64,000 nt of DNA from Komarekiella atlantica HA4396-MV6 (GTDB lineage Bacteria > Cyanobacteriota > Cyanobacteriia > Cyanobacteriales > Nostocaceae). Where the stretch lies: assembly GCA_019359395.1 (NCBI GenBank), contig JAHHHK010000004.1, forward strand, positions 62,001-126,000. The letters run 5' to 3'. Under the pieces are notes generated by a model that had not been told where the DNA came from, did no database searches, and saw nothing but the letters and a program-made list of their open reading frames with translations. Position 1 is the first letter of the stretch. Every line of letters begins with the position of its first letter. This document shows, one piece after another, positions 34,707 to 43,563 of this stretch. Both the position numbers and the translations under genes were made by a program.

Positions 34707-36587
34707 ATGACGATTAAAGAACAACCTAAGCCGCCTCGGTTTCGGATCATTGCCAATATATTGCTATCAGTATCAGGGTTATTCCTGCTTTTAAATCTGT
34801 TTTTGCCTAATTTATTTACTTCCGGGCCTGCTGGCGTTCCCTACAGCTTATTTATTCATCAAGTACAAGAAGGGGAAGTTAGCCGTGTTTCAGTTGGTCA
34901 AAACCAGATTCGCTACCAGCTAAAAACCGAGAACGCTGAACCGGGTGCGGTGTTTGTAACTACACCAATCTTTGATTTAGAGTTGCCCAAACTGCTTGAG
35001 TCCAAAGGAGTTGAATTTGCCGCTGCACCTCCACCCAAAAATACTTGGTTTACAACTCTTTTGGGTTGGGTCATCCCACCGTTAATTTTTATTGGTATTT
35101 GGCAGTTCTTCATCTCCCGTGGTGGTGGCCAGCAAGGTGTTCTGTCTATTGGTAAGAGCAAAGCCAAAGTTTATGTTGAAGGCGACTCGGCTAAAATTAC
35201 CTTCGCAGATGTCGCTGGTGTTGAAGAAGCTAAAACTGAGTTAGTGGAAATTGTAGATTTCCTCAAGACTCCGGCACGTTTTACTCAAATTGGGGCGAGG
35301 ATTCCTAAAGGCGTGCTGTTGGTGGGCCCTCCAGGGACAGGTAAGACACTGTTAGCTAAAGCCGTAGCCGGGGAAGCAGGAGTTCCATTCTTTAGTATCT
35401 CTGGTTCCGAGTTTGTGGAATTGTTTGTCGGTGTCGGTTCTTCCAGAGTGCGCGACCTATTTGAGCAGGCAAAAAAACAGGCTCCCTGTATTGTATTCAT
35501 TGATGAATTGGATGCGATCGGTAAGTCTCGTAGCAGTAATGGTTTCTACGGTGGTAATGATGAACGGGAACAGACCCTTAACCAGTTATTAACGGAGATG
35601 GACGGGTTTGCAGCTGGGGATGCAACGGTGATTGTGCTTGCAGCTACGAACCGCCCAGAAAGCCTTGACCCTGCTTTGCTGCGTCCAGGTCGCTTTGACC
35701 GCCAAGTATTGGTAGACCGTCCTGATTTATCTGGTCGTGAAGCAATTCTCAAGATTCATGCTCAAAAGGTGAAATTAGGAGATGATGTAAATTTAAAAGC
35801 GATCGCAACTCGTACTCCTGGTTTTGCTGGCGCAGATTTAGCAAACTTGGTGAATGAAGCAGCATTATTGGCAGCTCGTAATCAACGTCAAACAATTGCT
35901 CAAGAAGACTTTGCCGAAGCTATCGAGCGGGTAGTAGCAGGTTTAGAAAAGAAAAGTCGGGTGCTGAACGATACCGAGAAAAAGATTGTCGCTTACCACG
36001 AAGTCGGCCACGCAATGGTAGGAGCGTTGATACCCGGAAGTGGACGTGTAGAAAAGATTTCCATTATTCCCCGTGGGATGGCAGCTTTAGGCTATACCCT
36101 GCAACTACCAACCGAAGACCGCTTTTTGATGAATGAAGAAGAACTGCGGGGTCAGATTGCTACCCTATTGGGTGGACGTTCCGCCGAAGAGATTGTATTT
36201 GGCAGTATTACAACAGGTGCTTCCAACGATTTGCAACGAGCGACTGACTTAGCTGAACGGATGGTGACAACCTATGGTATGAGCAAAGTCCTAGGGCCAC
36301 TGGCTTACCAACAAGGTCAACAAGCAATGTTCCTTGGTAATGGTGCGCCCAATCCCCGCCGTTTGGTGAGTGAAGACACAGCAAAAGCCATTGATAGCGA
36401 AGTCAAAGAAATTGTGGAAACAGCCCACGAACAAGCCTTAGAGATTCTCAAACAGAATCGAGATTTGCTCGAAGCGATCGCCACTCAACTCTTAGAAACA
36501 GAAGTGATTGAAGGGGAGAAACTAAATAATCTGCTTAGCCAAGTTCAGCCTGTAGCTAAGGAAACAGCTGGTTTAGTTGCATCTTAG
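34707..36587 (+). CDS. ftsH: ATP-dependent zinc metalloprotease FtsH
   Basis: 626 residues. Two membrane segments (about 14-36 and 117-136) flank a lumenal/periplasmic domain. The AAA+ module has Walker A GPPGTGKT (207-214), Walker [11 protein letters not shown] and the second region of homology RPGRFDRQV. The protease site is HEVGH (431-435). Length is typical of cyanobacterial FtsH. It degrades damaged membrane proteins, including photosystem II subunits in photosynthetic cells (family knowledge); which of the several cyanobacterial paralogs this is cannot be decided here. The prohibitin-like gene is 1 kb away. Confidence 0.97.
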   Translation: MTIKEQPKPPRFRIIANILLSVSGLFLLLNLFLPNLFTSGPAGVPYSLFIHQVQEGEVSRVSVGQNQIRYQLKTENAEPGAVFVTTPIFDLELPKLLESKGVEFAAAPPPKNTWFTTLLGWVIPPLIFIGIWQFFISRGGGQQGVLSIGKSKAKVYVEGDSAKITFADVAGVEEAKTELVEIVDFLKTPARFTQIGARIPKGVLLVGPPGTGKTLLAKAVAGEAGVPFFSISGSEFVELFVGVGSSRVRDLFEQAKKQAPCIVFIDELDAIGKSRSSNGFYGGNDEREQTLNQLLTEMDGFAAGDATVIVLAATNRPESLDPALLRPGRFDRQVLVDRPDLSGREAILKIHAQKVKLGDDVNLKAIATRTPGFAGADLANLVNEAALLAARNQRQTIAQEDFAEAIERVVAGLEKKSRVLNDTEKKIVAYHEVGHAMVGALIPGSGRVEKISIIPRGMAALGYTLQLPTEDRFLMNEEELRGQIATLLGGRSAEEIVFGSITTGASNDLQRATDLAERMVTTYGMSKVLGPLAYQQGQQAMFLGNGAPNPRRLVSEDTAKAIDSEVKEIVETAHEQALEILKQNRDLLEAIATQLLETEVIEGEKLNNLLSQVQPVAKETAGLVAS

Positions 36588-37052
36588 TTTAATCAACTTC
36601 ACCCACTGATTGCAGAATTAGCGGAATCTAATACAAGGATTGCGCTAATTCTGTTTTACCTCACCCGCCCAGAACTCAAGTTCTCGTAGCCTGTTTCATT
36701 CATTGCTCGTTCTACCACAGTCGCTCAATGCCATATAGGTCGAACATTTGATCGGCTCCTAAAATCGGTATTTGTTCTGCGTAGATGCGTTCGCCTTTGT
36801 ACGGTAGTTCTTCTTTTTTTCTCGCACTCTTGAATTTACTACAAAAACGAACCCACATTGCTCTGGCAGCCTACGGTTGCCACAAACCTCACCCCCCCCT
36901 CAAAACGATTATCATTTGCTTACTTCTGGACAGTCAGGAAAAAGCGTCCTGCTGCGTAGGCGCAGCCCGCCACAGGCATCGCTATGCAAAAAAACTTTTT
37001 GGTTTACTGTAGATAACACAACTCTTTTCTTGGTTCGTGAGTCAGGCAAATT
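36588..37052. other. Intergenic region between ftsH and GNAT genes
   Basis: 465 bp. It holds the possible minus-strand remnant (36712-36858) and a repeat fragment around 36945-36985 with GCGTAGGCGCAGCCCGCC and AGGCATCGCTATGC. A few bases before 37053, GTCAGGC may serve as ribosome site for the acetyltransferase. Confidence 0.5.
36712..36858 (-). pseudogene. Small open frame, possible C-terminal gene remnant
   Basis: Minus-strand frame of 48 codons from ATG 36858 ending ELPYKGERIYAEQIPILGAD then QMFDLYGIERLW. The C-terminal 37 residues look protein-like (charged, mixed), but there is no ribosome site, and the flanking side at about 36940-36985 is dispersed repeat. I read it as a possible leftover of a truncated gene; no family could be assigned. 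Confidence 0.35.
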
Positions 37053-37898
37053 ATGCAACTACATCGATTCGACAACATTCAGGAGTTCTGGCACTCCCAA
37101 AAGGCTTACTTACTCCAGCATCAGGTAGAAAACAATGTTTTGCTCAGTATTTCGCATACCTTGTTGCATAACCCAGAACGTTATCTAGGCAAGCCTTATT
37201 TAGCAATTGTCCAAACAAGTGGTGAGATTCTGGCTGTTGCCATCCGCACCCCACCCCAAAAATTGATCCTATCCAAAGCCCAAAATATGGATGCCTTGCG
37301 GTTGATTGCTCAAGATTTGCGTCAAGAGCAATTGCCAGGAAGTATGGGACTGGCTTTTGAGGCAGAAATATTCTCGCAGACTTGGCAAGCCCTGACAGGA
37401 CAATTCTATCAACGGTCGGTGGTAATGAAAATTTACCAATTAACGGCAGTGCAAACAGTCTCAACGGCCAAAGGATATCTTAGACTGGCAACTCAAAGCG
37501 ATCGCTCTATTTTGATTAAGTGGCTTTCTGCATTTTTATCTGAGATCGATGAGGCGGTGAGCGAAGATGTCGAACACCAGGTAGATAATCGGTTGAAACA
37601 GCAGAATACTTATTTTTGGGTTGATAGCACTCCAGTTTCAGTTGCGTCTAGTAAACAAGTGTTACCTACAATTGGTCGGATCAATTTAGCTTATACACCA
37701 CCAGAGTATCGTCGTAAAGGATATGCCACTGCCTGTGTCGCTGCATTAAGCCAAAAACTGCTAGACCAGGGATGCCGCCATTGTCTCCTCATAGCAGATT
37801 TAGCCAATCCCACAGCCAATCATATTTATCAAGCGATTGGGTATCGCCCCCTAAGCGATTGGCACGAATACTCATTCACCTCCAAGCAGCAAGCATAA
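37053..37898 (+). CDS. GNAT-family N-acetyltransferase
   Basis: 281 residues. The C-terminal half carries the acetyl-CoA binding motif region INLAYTPPEYRRKGYATACV followed by CRHCLLIADLANPTANHIYQ and the IGYRPL end typical of GNAT enzymes. The N-terminal ~140 residues are a second, degenerate GNAT-like or family-specific domain. Substrate not inferable. Single gene. Confidence 0.88.
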   Translation: MQLHRFDNIQEFWHSQKAYLLQHQVENNVLLSISHTLLHNPERYLGKPYLAIVQTSGEILAVAIRTPPQKLILSKAQNMDALRLIAQDLRQEQLPGSMGLAFEAEIFSQTWQALTGQFYQRSVVMKIYQLTAVQTVSTAKGYLRLATQSDRSILIKWLSAFLSEIDEAVSEDVEHQVDNRLKQQNTYFWVDSTPVSVASSKQVLPTIGRINLAYTPPEYRRKGYATACVAALSQKLLDQGCRHCLLIADLANPTANHIYQAIGYRPLSDWHEYSFTSKQQA

Positions 37899-38087
37899 TA
37901 AAGCAATCGCTTCCAGGCTTGGGAAATAAATCAAACCAGAAATATTAATTTTTTCATCAGCTCTTAACCTTGTTTACCATTGAGAGTACTTTAGATGCGT
38001 TCGCCCTGGGCGATACCTCTGTCAAATTTACTTGCATGATGACGCAACTCAAAGCAATGTTTTGATTCTATCCTTATTGCTCTCAAG

Positions 38088-38189
38088 TCAATCGTTCAGG
38101 ACATTCCACCAATGCTTAAACATTGCCTCCTGTCCTTCTTCCTTAATTTCCCGATAAACCCTCGTTTCTTTCAACGTAATGTCTAACAT
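38088..38189 (-). pseudogene. C-terminal remnant of an Rpn/DUF4351-type nuclease gene
   Basis: 33 codons: MLDITLKETRVYREIKEEGQ then EAMFKHWWNVLND. The stretch L.D..LKETRVY.E.KEEG is the usual C-terminal motif of PD-(D/E)XK proteins of the Rpn/YhgA-like group in cyanobacteria. The frame is closed just upstream by a stop within the 104-bp element at 38191. The element seems to have replaced the rest of the gene. Confidence 0.6.
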
Positions 38190-38190
38190 A

Positions 38191-38294
38191 GTGTAGGTTT
38201 TTTACAATAACGCGGGAAATGAGACAAGGAAGAATTTGCTTATTCCTACGTTCATAAGAGAGTACTAACTCACCCTTTCATGAAAAACCTACAC
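38191..38294. mobile_element. 104-bp element with 12-bp inverted ends (MITE-like)
   Basis: GTGTAGGTTTTT (38191-38202) and AAAAACCTACAC (38283-38294) are perfect inverted ends. The interior has no coding potential. Its left end coincides with the truncation of the Rpn remnant. No target duplication is obvious. A MITE assignment is inference. Confidence 0.6.
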
Positions 38295-38324
38295 TCGTCA
38301 GCCTCCCCCACTCCTCTGCACTCG

Positions 38325-38724
38325 CTATGGGCGGGTAATGGCTTTTGGTTCCAAAGCTACAGGTTGCCCGTTAACTGACAGTGCTGTAACTTCTAGAATT
38401 TGCCCGAAACGATTACGAGTGCCAAATCCATTGGCTTGAACTTTGTCGCAAATGTTGGCGACACTGGCTAGGTGATCGCCTACATGGCGAGTAAACTTGA
38501 CAATAGTGCCATTAGAGATAATGACGCCCTTAATTGCGTAAATCTGCAACTGGGATACTTTCTAGTGATCGTCCAGCTTGCATGGGATTACTAGCAAGAG
38601 TATTGTACGTCCAGAAACCGAAGAGTGCGATCGCTGCTCCAATGCCGCCGCTAGTTAAAATTAACTTTAACTTGCGTTGACGAGTATTACGAATTACGTT
38701 AGCGCAGCGTAAAGCCTGCGGCAT
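38325..38724 (-). pseudogene. Frameshifted exported/anchored small protein whose start lies in a repeat
   Basis: Two overlapping minus-strand frames together look like one ~130-residue protein. The first (from ATG 38724) has LKLILTSGGIGAAIALFGFW, a membrane anchor, then NPMQAGRSLESIPVADLRN and stop. The second continues KGVIISNGTIVKFTRHVGDH, a Cys-containing middle and LEVTALSVNGQPVALEP to 38325. The shift is near 38530-38549, where AATTAAGGGC ends the first frame. The first ~12 residues (MPQALRCANVIR) are encoded by a dispersed repeat. It is either a pseudogene or a programmed shift; the family is unknown. Confidence 0.6.
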
Positions 38725-38822
38725 GGCCACGCTTAGAGCGAGTCTTCGCCCTTCTCTACGAGACACTACGTGAACGCGTAGCGTCTCGTAGAGAAGGGGC
38801 GACGCTAAGAGCGAACGAGCGT
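38697..38822. repeat. Dispersed repeat block, inverted relative to 48612-48720
   Basis: Contains GCGCAGCGTAAAGCCTGCGG, GCCACGCTTAGAGCGAGTCT and TCTCGTAGAGAAGGGGCGAC then GCTAAGAGCGAACGAGCGTC. The same words occur in reverse complement at about 48612-48710. It covers the 5' end of the frameshifted gene. Confidence 0.8.
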
Positions 38823-38893
38823 CATTACGAATTGCAAATTATCTTGAGGGCTTTCCGTACTCAACAAAAGTGAAAATAGAAAATAATAGATAT

Positions 38894-39388
38894 ATGAACA
38901 AACGCTATTTTCTTGAGGCTAGCGCAGCAATAGTTAGCACAACACTGTTATCACGCTATATCAATTGGGGTTCAGAAAAAATGACAACTTCTAAGAGTGG
39001 ATTTGAAATTACCAAACCTGAAGAAGAATGGCGGACAATTTTAACGCCAGAACAATTTCGTGTGTTGCGTAAACATGGCACTGAACGCGCTCACACCAGT
39101 CCACTCGATAAGGAATATGATGAAGGCACTTATGTGTGCGCTGCTTGTGGACAGGCATTGTTTACATCTGACACTAAATTTAATAGTGGTACTGGCTGGC
39201 CTAGCTTTTTTAATCCGATTGAGGGAGCGATCGCTTTTACTGTAGACCGGTCGTTTTTTATGACCAGAACTGAAGTGCATTGTAGTCGTTGTGGTGGTCA
39301 TCTGGGTCATGTGTTTGATGATGGCCCTGCACCCACAGGCAAGCGCTACTGTATGAATGGTGTCTCGCTGAACTTTGTTCCTGCTTAA
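38894..39388 (+). CDS. msrB: Peptide methionine (R)-S-oxide reductase MsrB with export-like N-terminus
   Basis: 164 residues from ATG 38894 (a GTG eight codons earlier is possible). The MsrB domain has two zinc CxxC pairs (CAACG and [12 protein letters not shown]), GTGWPSF and the catalytic Cys in [10 protein letters not shown]. It reduces methionine-R-sulfoxide in proteins. The N-terminus [19 protein letters not shown] resembles a twin-arginine or membrane-anchor signal with Lys-Arg in place of Arg-Arg, suggesting a periplasmic or thylakoid-lumen location rather than cytosol. Confidence 0.93.
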   Translation: MNKRYFLEASAAIVSTTLLSRYINWGSEKMTTSKSGFEITKPEEEWRTILTPEQFRVLRKHGTERAHTSPLDKEYDEGTYVCAACGQALFTSDTKFNSGTGWPSFFNPIEGAIAFTVDRSFFMTRTEVHCSRCGGHLGHVFDDGPAPTGKRYCMNGVSLNFVPA

Positions 39389-39408
39389 TTAGCTGCGATG
39401 TTAGTAGT

Positions 39409-39442
39409 CATTAGTCATTACCATTGAGACTAATGACTAATG
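39409..39442. repeat. Hairpin between msrB and sbcD
   Basis: CATTAGTCATTA (39409-39420) and TAATGACTAATG (39431-39442) are perfect complements around 10 bases. The TAATGACTAATG word is a frequent dispersed repeat in this DNA (also near 10664). No T-run follows. Confidence 0.65.
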
Positions 39443-39462
39443 GCTCAGGATAAAGGACAAGT

Positions 39463-40716
39463 ATGATTAAAATCCTCCATCTCTCCGACATCCACATGGG
39501 AAGCGGTTTCTCCCACGGACACATCAATCCTGAAACAGGATTAAATACGCGATTGGAGGATTTTGTCAATACTTTGTCTCGATGTATTGACCGAGCGCTA
39601 GCAGATGCAGTGGATCTAGTGATATTTGGTGGCGATGCTTTCCCGGATGCGACACCACCGCCTTATGTACAGCAAGCTTTTGCCAGCCAGTTTCGCCGTC
39701 TAGTAGATGCCGAAATTCCGACAGTGCTGTTGGTGGGGAACCACGACCAACATTCCCAAGGACTGGGAGGCGCAAGTTTATGTATTTACCGCACCTTGGG
39801 AGTGCGAGGCTTTGTTGTTGGTGATACATTAACTACTCATCGCATTCAAACCCGCAATGGAGGAGTGCAAGTGATCACCCTCCCCTGGCTAACTCGTTCA
39901 ACACTGATGACTCGCCAAGATACTGAAGGTTTGCCTTTGGCGGAAGTTAACCAACTGTTAACGGAACGTCTGCAAGTTGTTTTAGAAGGAGAAATTCGCC
40001 GTCTTGACCCCGAAGTGCCTACAGTGCTTTTGGCTCATTTGATGGCTGATAATGCTAACTTAGGAGCAGAACGCTTCTTGGCAGTGGGTAAAGGCTTTAC
40101 TTTACCCTTATCTTTACTGACGCGACCATGTTTTGACTATGTAGCATTGGGACATGTCCATCGTCATCAGAACCTAAATAAATCTAATAACCCCCCAGTG
40201 ATTTATCCAGGAAGTATTGAGCGAGTAGACTTTAGTGAAGAAAAAGAAGACAAAGGCTATGTAATGCTCGAGCTGGAACGGGGTAGCGCTGAGTGGGAGT
40301 TTTGTCCCTTACCAGTTCGGACTTTCCGCACAATTGAGGTGGATGTCTCAAAAGCAGATGATCCTCAAGCCGTATTGATCAAAGCGATCGCCAAGCATAA
40401 TATTCAAGATGCTGTAGTCCGGCTAATTTATAAACTCCGCTCCGAACAGATGGATATCATTGATAGTAGCTCCCTACATGCTGCTTTAAGTACAGCCCAC
40501 ACCTATACCATTCAAGCAGAATTGGTGAGTCAGTTGGCTCGACCTCGCATTCCCGAATTGAGCGCAAGTAGCAGCATCGACCCAATGGAAGCGTTGAAAA
40601 CTTACTTAAATAATCGTGAAGATCTCAAAGATATCGCAACATCCATGCTGGAGGCAGCACAAAAGTTGCTAGCAGATGACGTGGAAGTGTGGCTGGAAGG
40701 AGCGACTTCTGATTAA
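39463..40716 (+). CDS. sbcD: SbcD/Mre11-type DNA exonuclease subunit
   Basis: 417 residues. Metallophosphoesterase motifs are in order: LHLSDIHMGSG (D-x-H), VIFGGDAFPD (GD), LLVGNHDQHS (GNHD), LLAHLMAD and ALGHVHRHQ (GHxH). The C-terminal third is a capping domain. SbcD forms a complex with the SMC-like ATPase SbcC that opens DNA hairpins and palindromes (family knowledge); no sbcC lies in this window. AAGGA is present before the ATG. Palindromes are abundant around it, but the connection is only suggestive. Confidence 0.93.
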   Translation: MIKILHLSDIHMGSGFSHGHINPETGLNTRLEDFVNTLSRCIDRALADAVDLVIFGGDAFPDATPPPYVQQAFASQFRRLVDAEIPTVLLVGNHDQHSQGLGGASLCIYRTLGVRGFVVGDTLTTHRIQTRNGGVQVITLPWLTRSTLMTRQDTEGLPLAEVNQLLTERLQVVLEGEIRRLDPEVPTVLLAHLMADNANLGAERFLAVGKGFTLPLSLLTRPCFDYVALGHVHRHQNLNKSNNPPVIYPGSIERVDFSEEKEDKGYVMLELERGSAEWEFCPLPVRTFRTIEVDVSKADDPQAVLIKAIAKHNIQDAVVRLIYKLRSEQMDIIDSSSLHAALSTAHTYTIQAELVSQLARPRIPELSASSSIDPMEALKTYLNNREDLKDIATSMLEAAQKLLADDVEVWLEGATSD

Positions 40717-41161
40717 TCTCGAAAGGCTTAGATCCCCGAATATCTCCAGGGAAATTGGCATTGATCACTTAGTGATATTCTTAAGAAAGATTTCCGAATT
40801 ATTGCGATAAGTTAATGCTATTCAAGTTTAGTAAATATACTCTCTAGCTAAAGAAGATAATGCTAGATTAAGAGCAAGGTACAAACAGGTTAAAAGTTTA
40901 AACAAAAACTTTCAAGTTAGAGCCTGTGCCTCCTGCTCTAATATTCTCGCGATCGCTGCTAGGTTGTAACATCCTGTAAATGTGTTTTTGCCTTGAGTTC
41001 ATTGAGTTGTTTTGGAGGTTTTTAAACGCACAGCCAGATATACCTGCCTAGTTGAAATAAAGGATGTACAACTCTAAGTAGTATCGATTGCGAATACTGT
41101 CCACCTTAGTTTAGTTAGCTACTTCTAATTCTCCTAATCTTCTTGAAATATTGCCTCCTTA
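40717..41161. other. Intergenic region, no gene seen
   Basis: About 445 bp behind sbcD. AT-rich with one HIP1-like site; no open frame, tRNA or repeat recognised. Confidence 0.45.
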
Positions 41162-41215
41162 AGAAACCGCCCTAAGCTGCTTGATAATTATCCATCGTAG
41201 CTTTTGGCGGTTTCT
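41162..41215. terminator. Compound hairpin between convergent sbcD and reductase gene
   Basis: AGAAACCGCC (41162-41171) pairs with GGCGGTTTCT (41206-41215), and inside AAGCT pairs with AGCTT and ATAATTAT lies near the tip. The result is a long imperfect stem. It sits 14 bp past the stop of the minus-strand gene at 41229. The T-run is modest. Probable terminator. Confidence 0.6.
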
Positions 41216-41228
41216 GTTGTTGAGTTAT

Positions 41229-42116
41229 TTAATTATCCGAACTTGATATTACTGCTAACTTTTCTAATTCTTCTTTTACAGATAAAGGCTGATACCCTAA
41301 TCCGAAAGCTTTAGAACTATCTAAAGAAACATCCGCTGGTCTTAGTGCTGCCATTTTGACATCTTGCTGTTGGCAACCTTTAAGCCCAGTTGCGGGAAGT
41401 TTAAATACCTCAACTAATAAACGTCCAAAATCATAGCGCGAAATCCGCTCTTTTCCGCCTAGGTGAATACGCCCGTTGACTTTCTCTAATGCTAATAACA
41501 GCCCTTTTGCTGCAGTTGTTCCACTGACTGGTGTGCGGAATTCATCTATAAATAAATTTAGTTCTTTTTCGGCTTTTAAAGTTTGGATAAATGGCTGTAT
41601 AAAGCTTTTAGCTGTAGGTGTTGCTATACCAAACATTAACGGCATCCGGCAGACTGCGGTCATCGGATATCGTTCTAGCATACCTATTTCAGCTTTGACT
41701 TTTTGCTCACCGTAAATGTTTACAGGACACACGGGGTCTGTTTCTCGATAGGGAGCATTTAAGCCATCAAAAACTAAGTCGGTTGATGTAAAAACACAAG
41801 GAATAGAATTATCGGCGCAAAGTCCAGCAATATTGCAGGATGCTGTAACATTAATTGCGTGTGATTCTTCAGGATAAGTTTGACAGATATTAGGCTGCGA
41901 TCGCGCCGCAGTATGGATAATTGCTGTAGGTTTTACGTCATTAAATATATGCTTCAATTCTTGAAAGTCTGTCAAGTTAACTTTCAGCATTTTGATGCCA
42001 GGAATCTCTAAAGAATGAGAAAAGTAAGTACCATAAATTTCCCATTCTTGCTTGGCAAGCTGGCAAAGATGCCATCCTAAAAAACCACTAGCTCCAGTGA
42101 TTAACAATTTTTTCAT
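41229..42116 (-). CDS. RmlD-type NAD(P)-dependent sugar-nucleotide reductase (SDR)
   Basis: 295 residues. The Rossmann motif is KLLITGASGFLGWHL, the catalytic Ser/Thr region FTSTDLVFDGLNAPY, and YGEQKVKAE gives the Tyr-x-x-x-Lys pair. RmlD (dTDP-4-dehydrorhamnose reductase) relatives share this layout, with the substrate domain in the C-terminal third. No other rhamnose genes are adjacent, so the exact substrate is uncertain. Single gene. Confidence 0.85.
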   Translation of the reverse strand: MKKLLITGASGFLGWHLCQLAKQEWEIYGTYFSHSLEIPGIKMLKVNLTDFQELKHIFNDVKPTAIIHTAARSQPNICQTYPEESHAINVTASCNIAGLCADNSIPCVFTSTDLVFDGLNAPYRETDPVCPVNIYGEQKVKAEIGMLERYPMTAVCRMPLMFGIATPTAKSFIQPFIQTLKAEKELNLFIDEFRTPVSGTTAAKGLLLALEKVNGRIHLGGKERISRYDFGRLLVEVFKLPATGLKGCQQQDVKMAALRPADVSLDSSKAFGLGYQPLSVKEELEKLAVISSSDN

Positions 42117-42151
42117 GTCTCATTACCGTTACTAGTGGTGGTAACAACAGA

Positions 42152-42895
42152 CTATTGAAGTAGTTCTTGAAATCGTTTTTCGCTACGCACTTGATTGAAA
42201 TCAGGGTCAGTTTTTGCTAACTTTTTATACTTATTAGGCTGAAGCTGGATGGCTTGATTTAAATTCTCAATTGTTAATTCTAGATTGTTCTGTAAAGCAT
42301 AAGAACAAGCTTTGTTGTAATATGCCTCGTGCTTATTTGGCTTGATAGTGATCGCTTGATCGTAAGATGCGATCGCCTCTTTGTAACGTTGCAACTTGGT
42401 GAGGGCAATACCTCGGTTTATCAAAGCTTCATACTTGTCAGGTTTAATAGCGATCGCTTTGTTGTAAGATGCGATCGCATCTTTGTAGCGTTGCAAATAT
42501 GTTAAGGCAATACCACGATTGTACCAAGCCTCATCCTTGTCAGATTTGATGGCGATCGCTTGATCGTAAGATGCGATCGCCTCTTTATAGCGTTGCAAAG
42601 CTGTTAAGGCAATACCGCGATTAATCCAGGTTTCAGGACTTTCATATTTAATGGCGATCGCTTGGTTATAAGCTGCTATTGCAGCTGCGTAACGTTGTGC
42701 ATCTAATAAATTATTGCCTTGATGAAAAAAATCTTCTGCTTTTTGGCTAGCCTTTGCTTCTACAAGCAGCTGGGCCACATTAGTTTCCTGTACAACTTGT
42801 TTAATAGTTTCTGTGGATGAGTTTGCCCCATCACTACAACCAAATGCGAAGAAAGTGATCAAGCCAGAGGCAACGAAGCAGCGCCAAAAGACCAT
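42152..42895 (-). CDS. TPR-repeat lipoprotein
   Basis: 247 residues from ATG 42895 (a GTG 23 codons upstream is open but would bury the signal). MVFWRCFVASGLITFFAFGC is a lipoprotein signal ending in a lipobox Cys. About five 34-residue TPR units follow (for example ALTALQRYKEAIASYDQAIA, then WYNRGIALTYLQRYKDAIAS), from about residue 60 to 215. TPRs bind partner proteins; the partner is unknown. The repeats are so alike at the DNA level that GCGATCGC recurs six times in 300 bp. Located at the outer face of a membrane. Confidence 0.85.
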   Translation of the reverse strand: MVFWRCFVASGLITFFAFGCSDGANSSTETIKQVVQETNVAQLLVEAKASQKAEDFFHQGNNLLDAQRYAAAIAAYNQAIAIKYESPETWINRGIALTALQRYKEAIASYDQAIAIKSDKDEAWYNRGIALTYLQRYKDAIASYNKAIAIKPDKYEALINRGIALTKLQRYKEAIASYDQAITIKPNKHEAYYNKACSYALQNNLELTIENLNQAIQLQPNKYKKLAKTDPDFNQVRSEKRFQELLQ

Positions 42896-43563
42896 GCTGT
42901 ACCTACAGAACTCATAATATGATGCTAGAACCTGTTCAGATTTTAAAATCGTATCAAGATGCACGGTTTTTTATCAATTAATTTTCTTAGTTTTATGAAC
43001 AAAAATCTTGTTGACTATGCATAAACGTCTTTTACTATAAAGTACGGCTCATATTATCATATTAAATACAGTTAAAGCAATTACTTTGCTTAGAGTTTAG
43101 CTATCAAGCCCTTGCAATGATGCCTACATACCAAAGTCATTAATAAATAATGTGCTTAAACAAGCACAAATCAACCAACCTCAAGACATCACATCATTCC
43201 TTTACCACTAAAGGATTAACCCTTGAGAAAACAGAGAATGCAGGGACAGAATAGATAATTTGCGAGTAGGAAGGGAGTAAGTACATTCTTGTGTGAAATT
43301 ATGATGAAGCGAGCCTTGAAGTTTAACTAAGCTGACAATACCTGTAGCTGAGATTTGCTCAAATTGCTGTTTTAGTATGTTTTGAAATTTGAAAACGGCA
43401 TGGCTAAATCAAATGCAATATTCCTAGAGGAATACGAGAGGGAAACTATTTCCAATCAAAAAAAGTAGTTGATTTATGGTATTGGACTCTTGCCTTACCC
43501 TACCCGGTGGCGGTTAACATAAAACAGCTGTTGAACTGAATCTGCTGGGACAAAATAGAAAGC
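42896..43563. other. Intergenic region, no gene seen
   Basis: 668 bp between diverging genes; both promoters must be here. AT-rich, with the short inverted sequence CCTTTACCACTAAAGG near 43198-43213. No RNA gene or repeat block recognised. Confidence 0.4.

Larger units (their letters stand above)
37899..38324. other. Intergenic region with Rpn remnant and inverted-end element
   Basis: 426 bp. Apart from the remnant at 38088-38189 and the 104-bp element at 38191-38294, nothing recognisable is seen. Confidence 0.5.

Noticed and set aside
42360-42670. Regularly spaced repeats that might suggest a CRISPR array
   Set aside because: The spacing (about 102 bp) is that of TPR coding units and the intervals are coding, not unique spacers.
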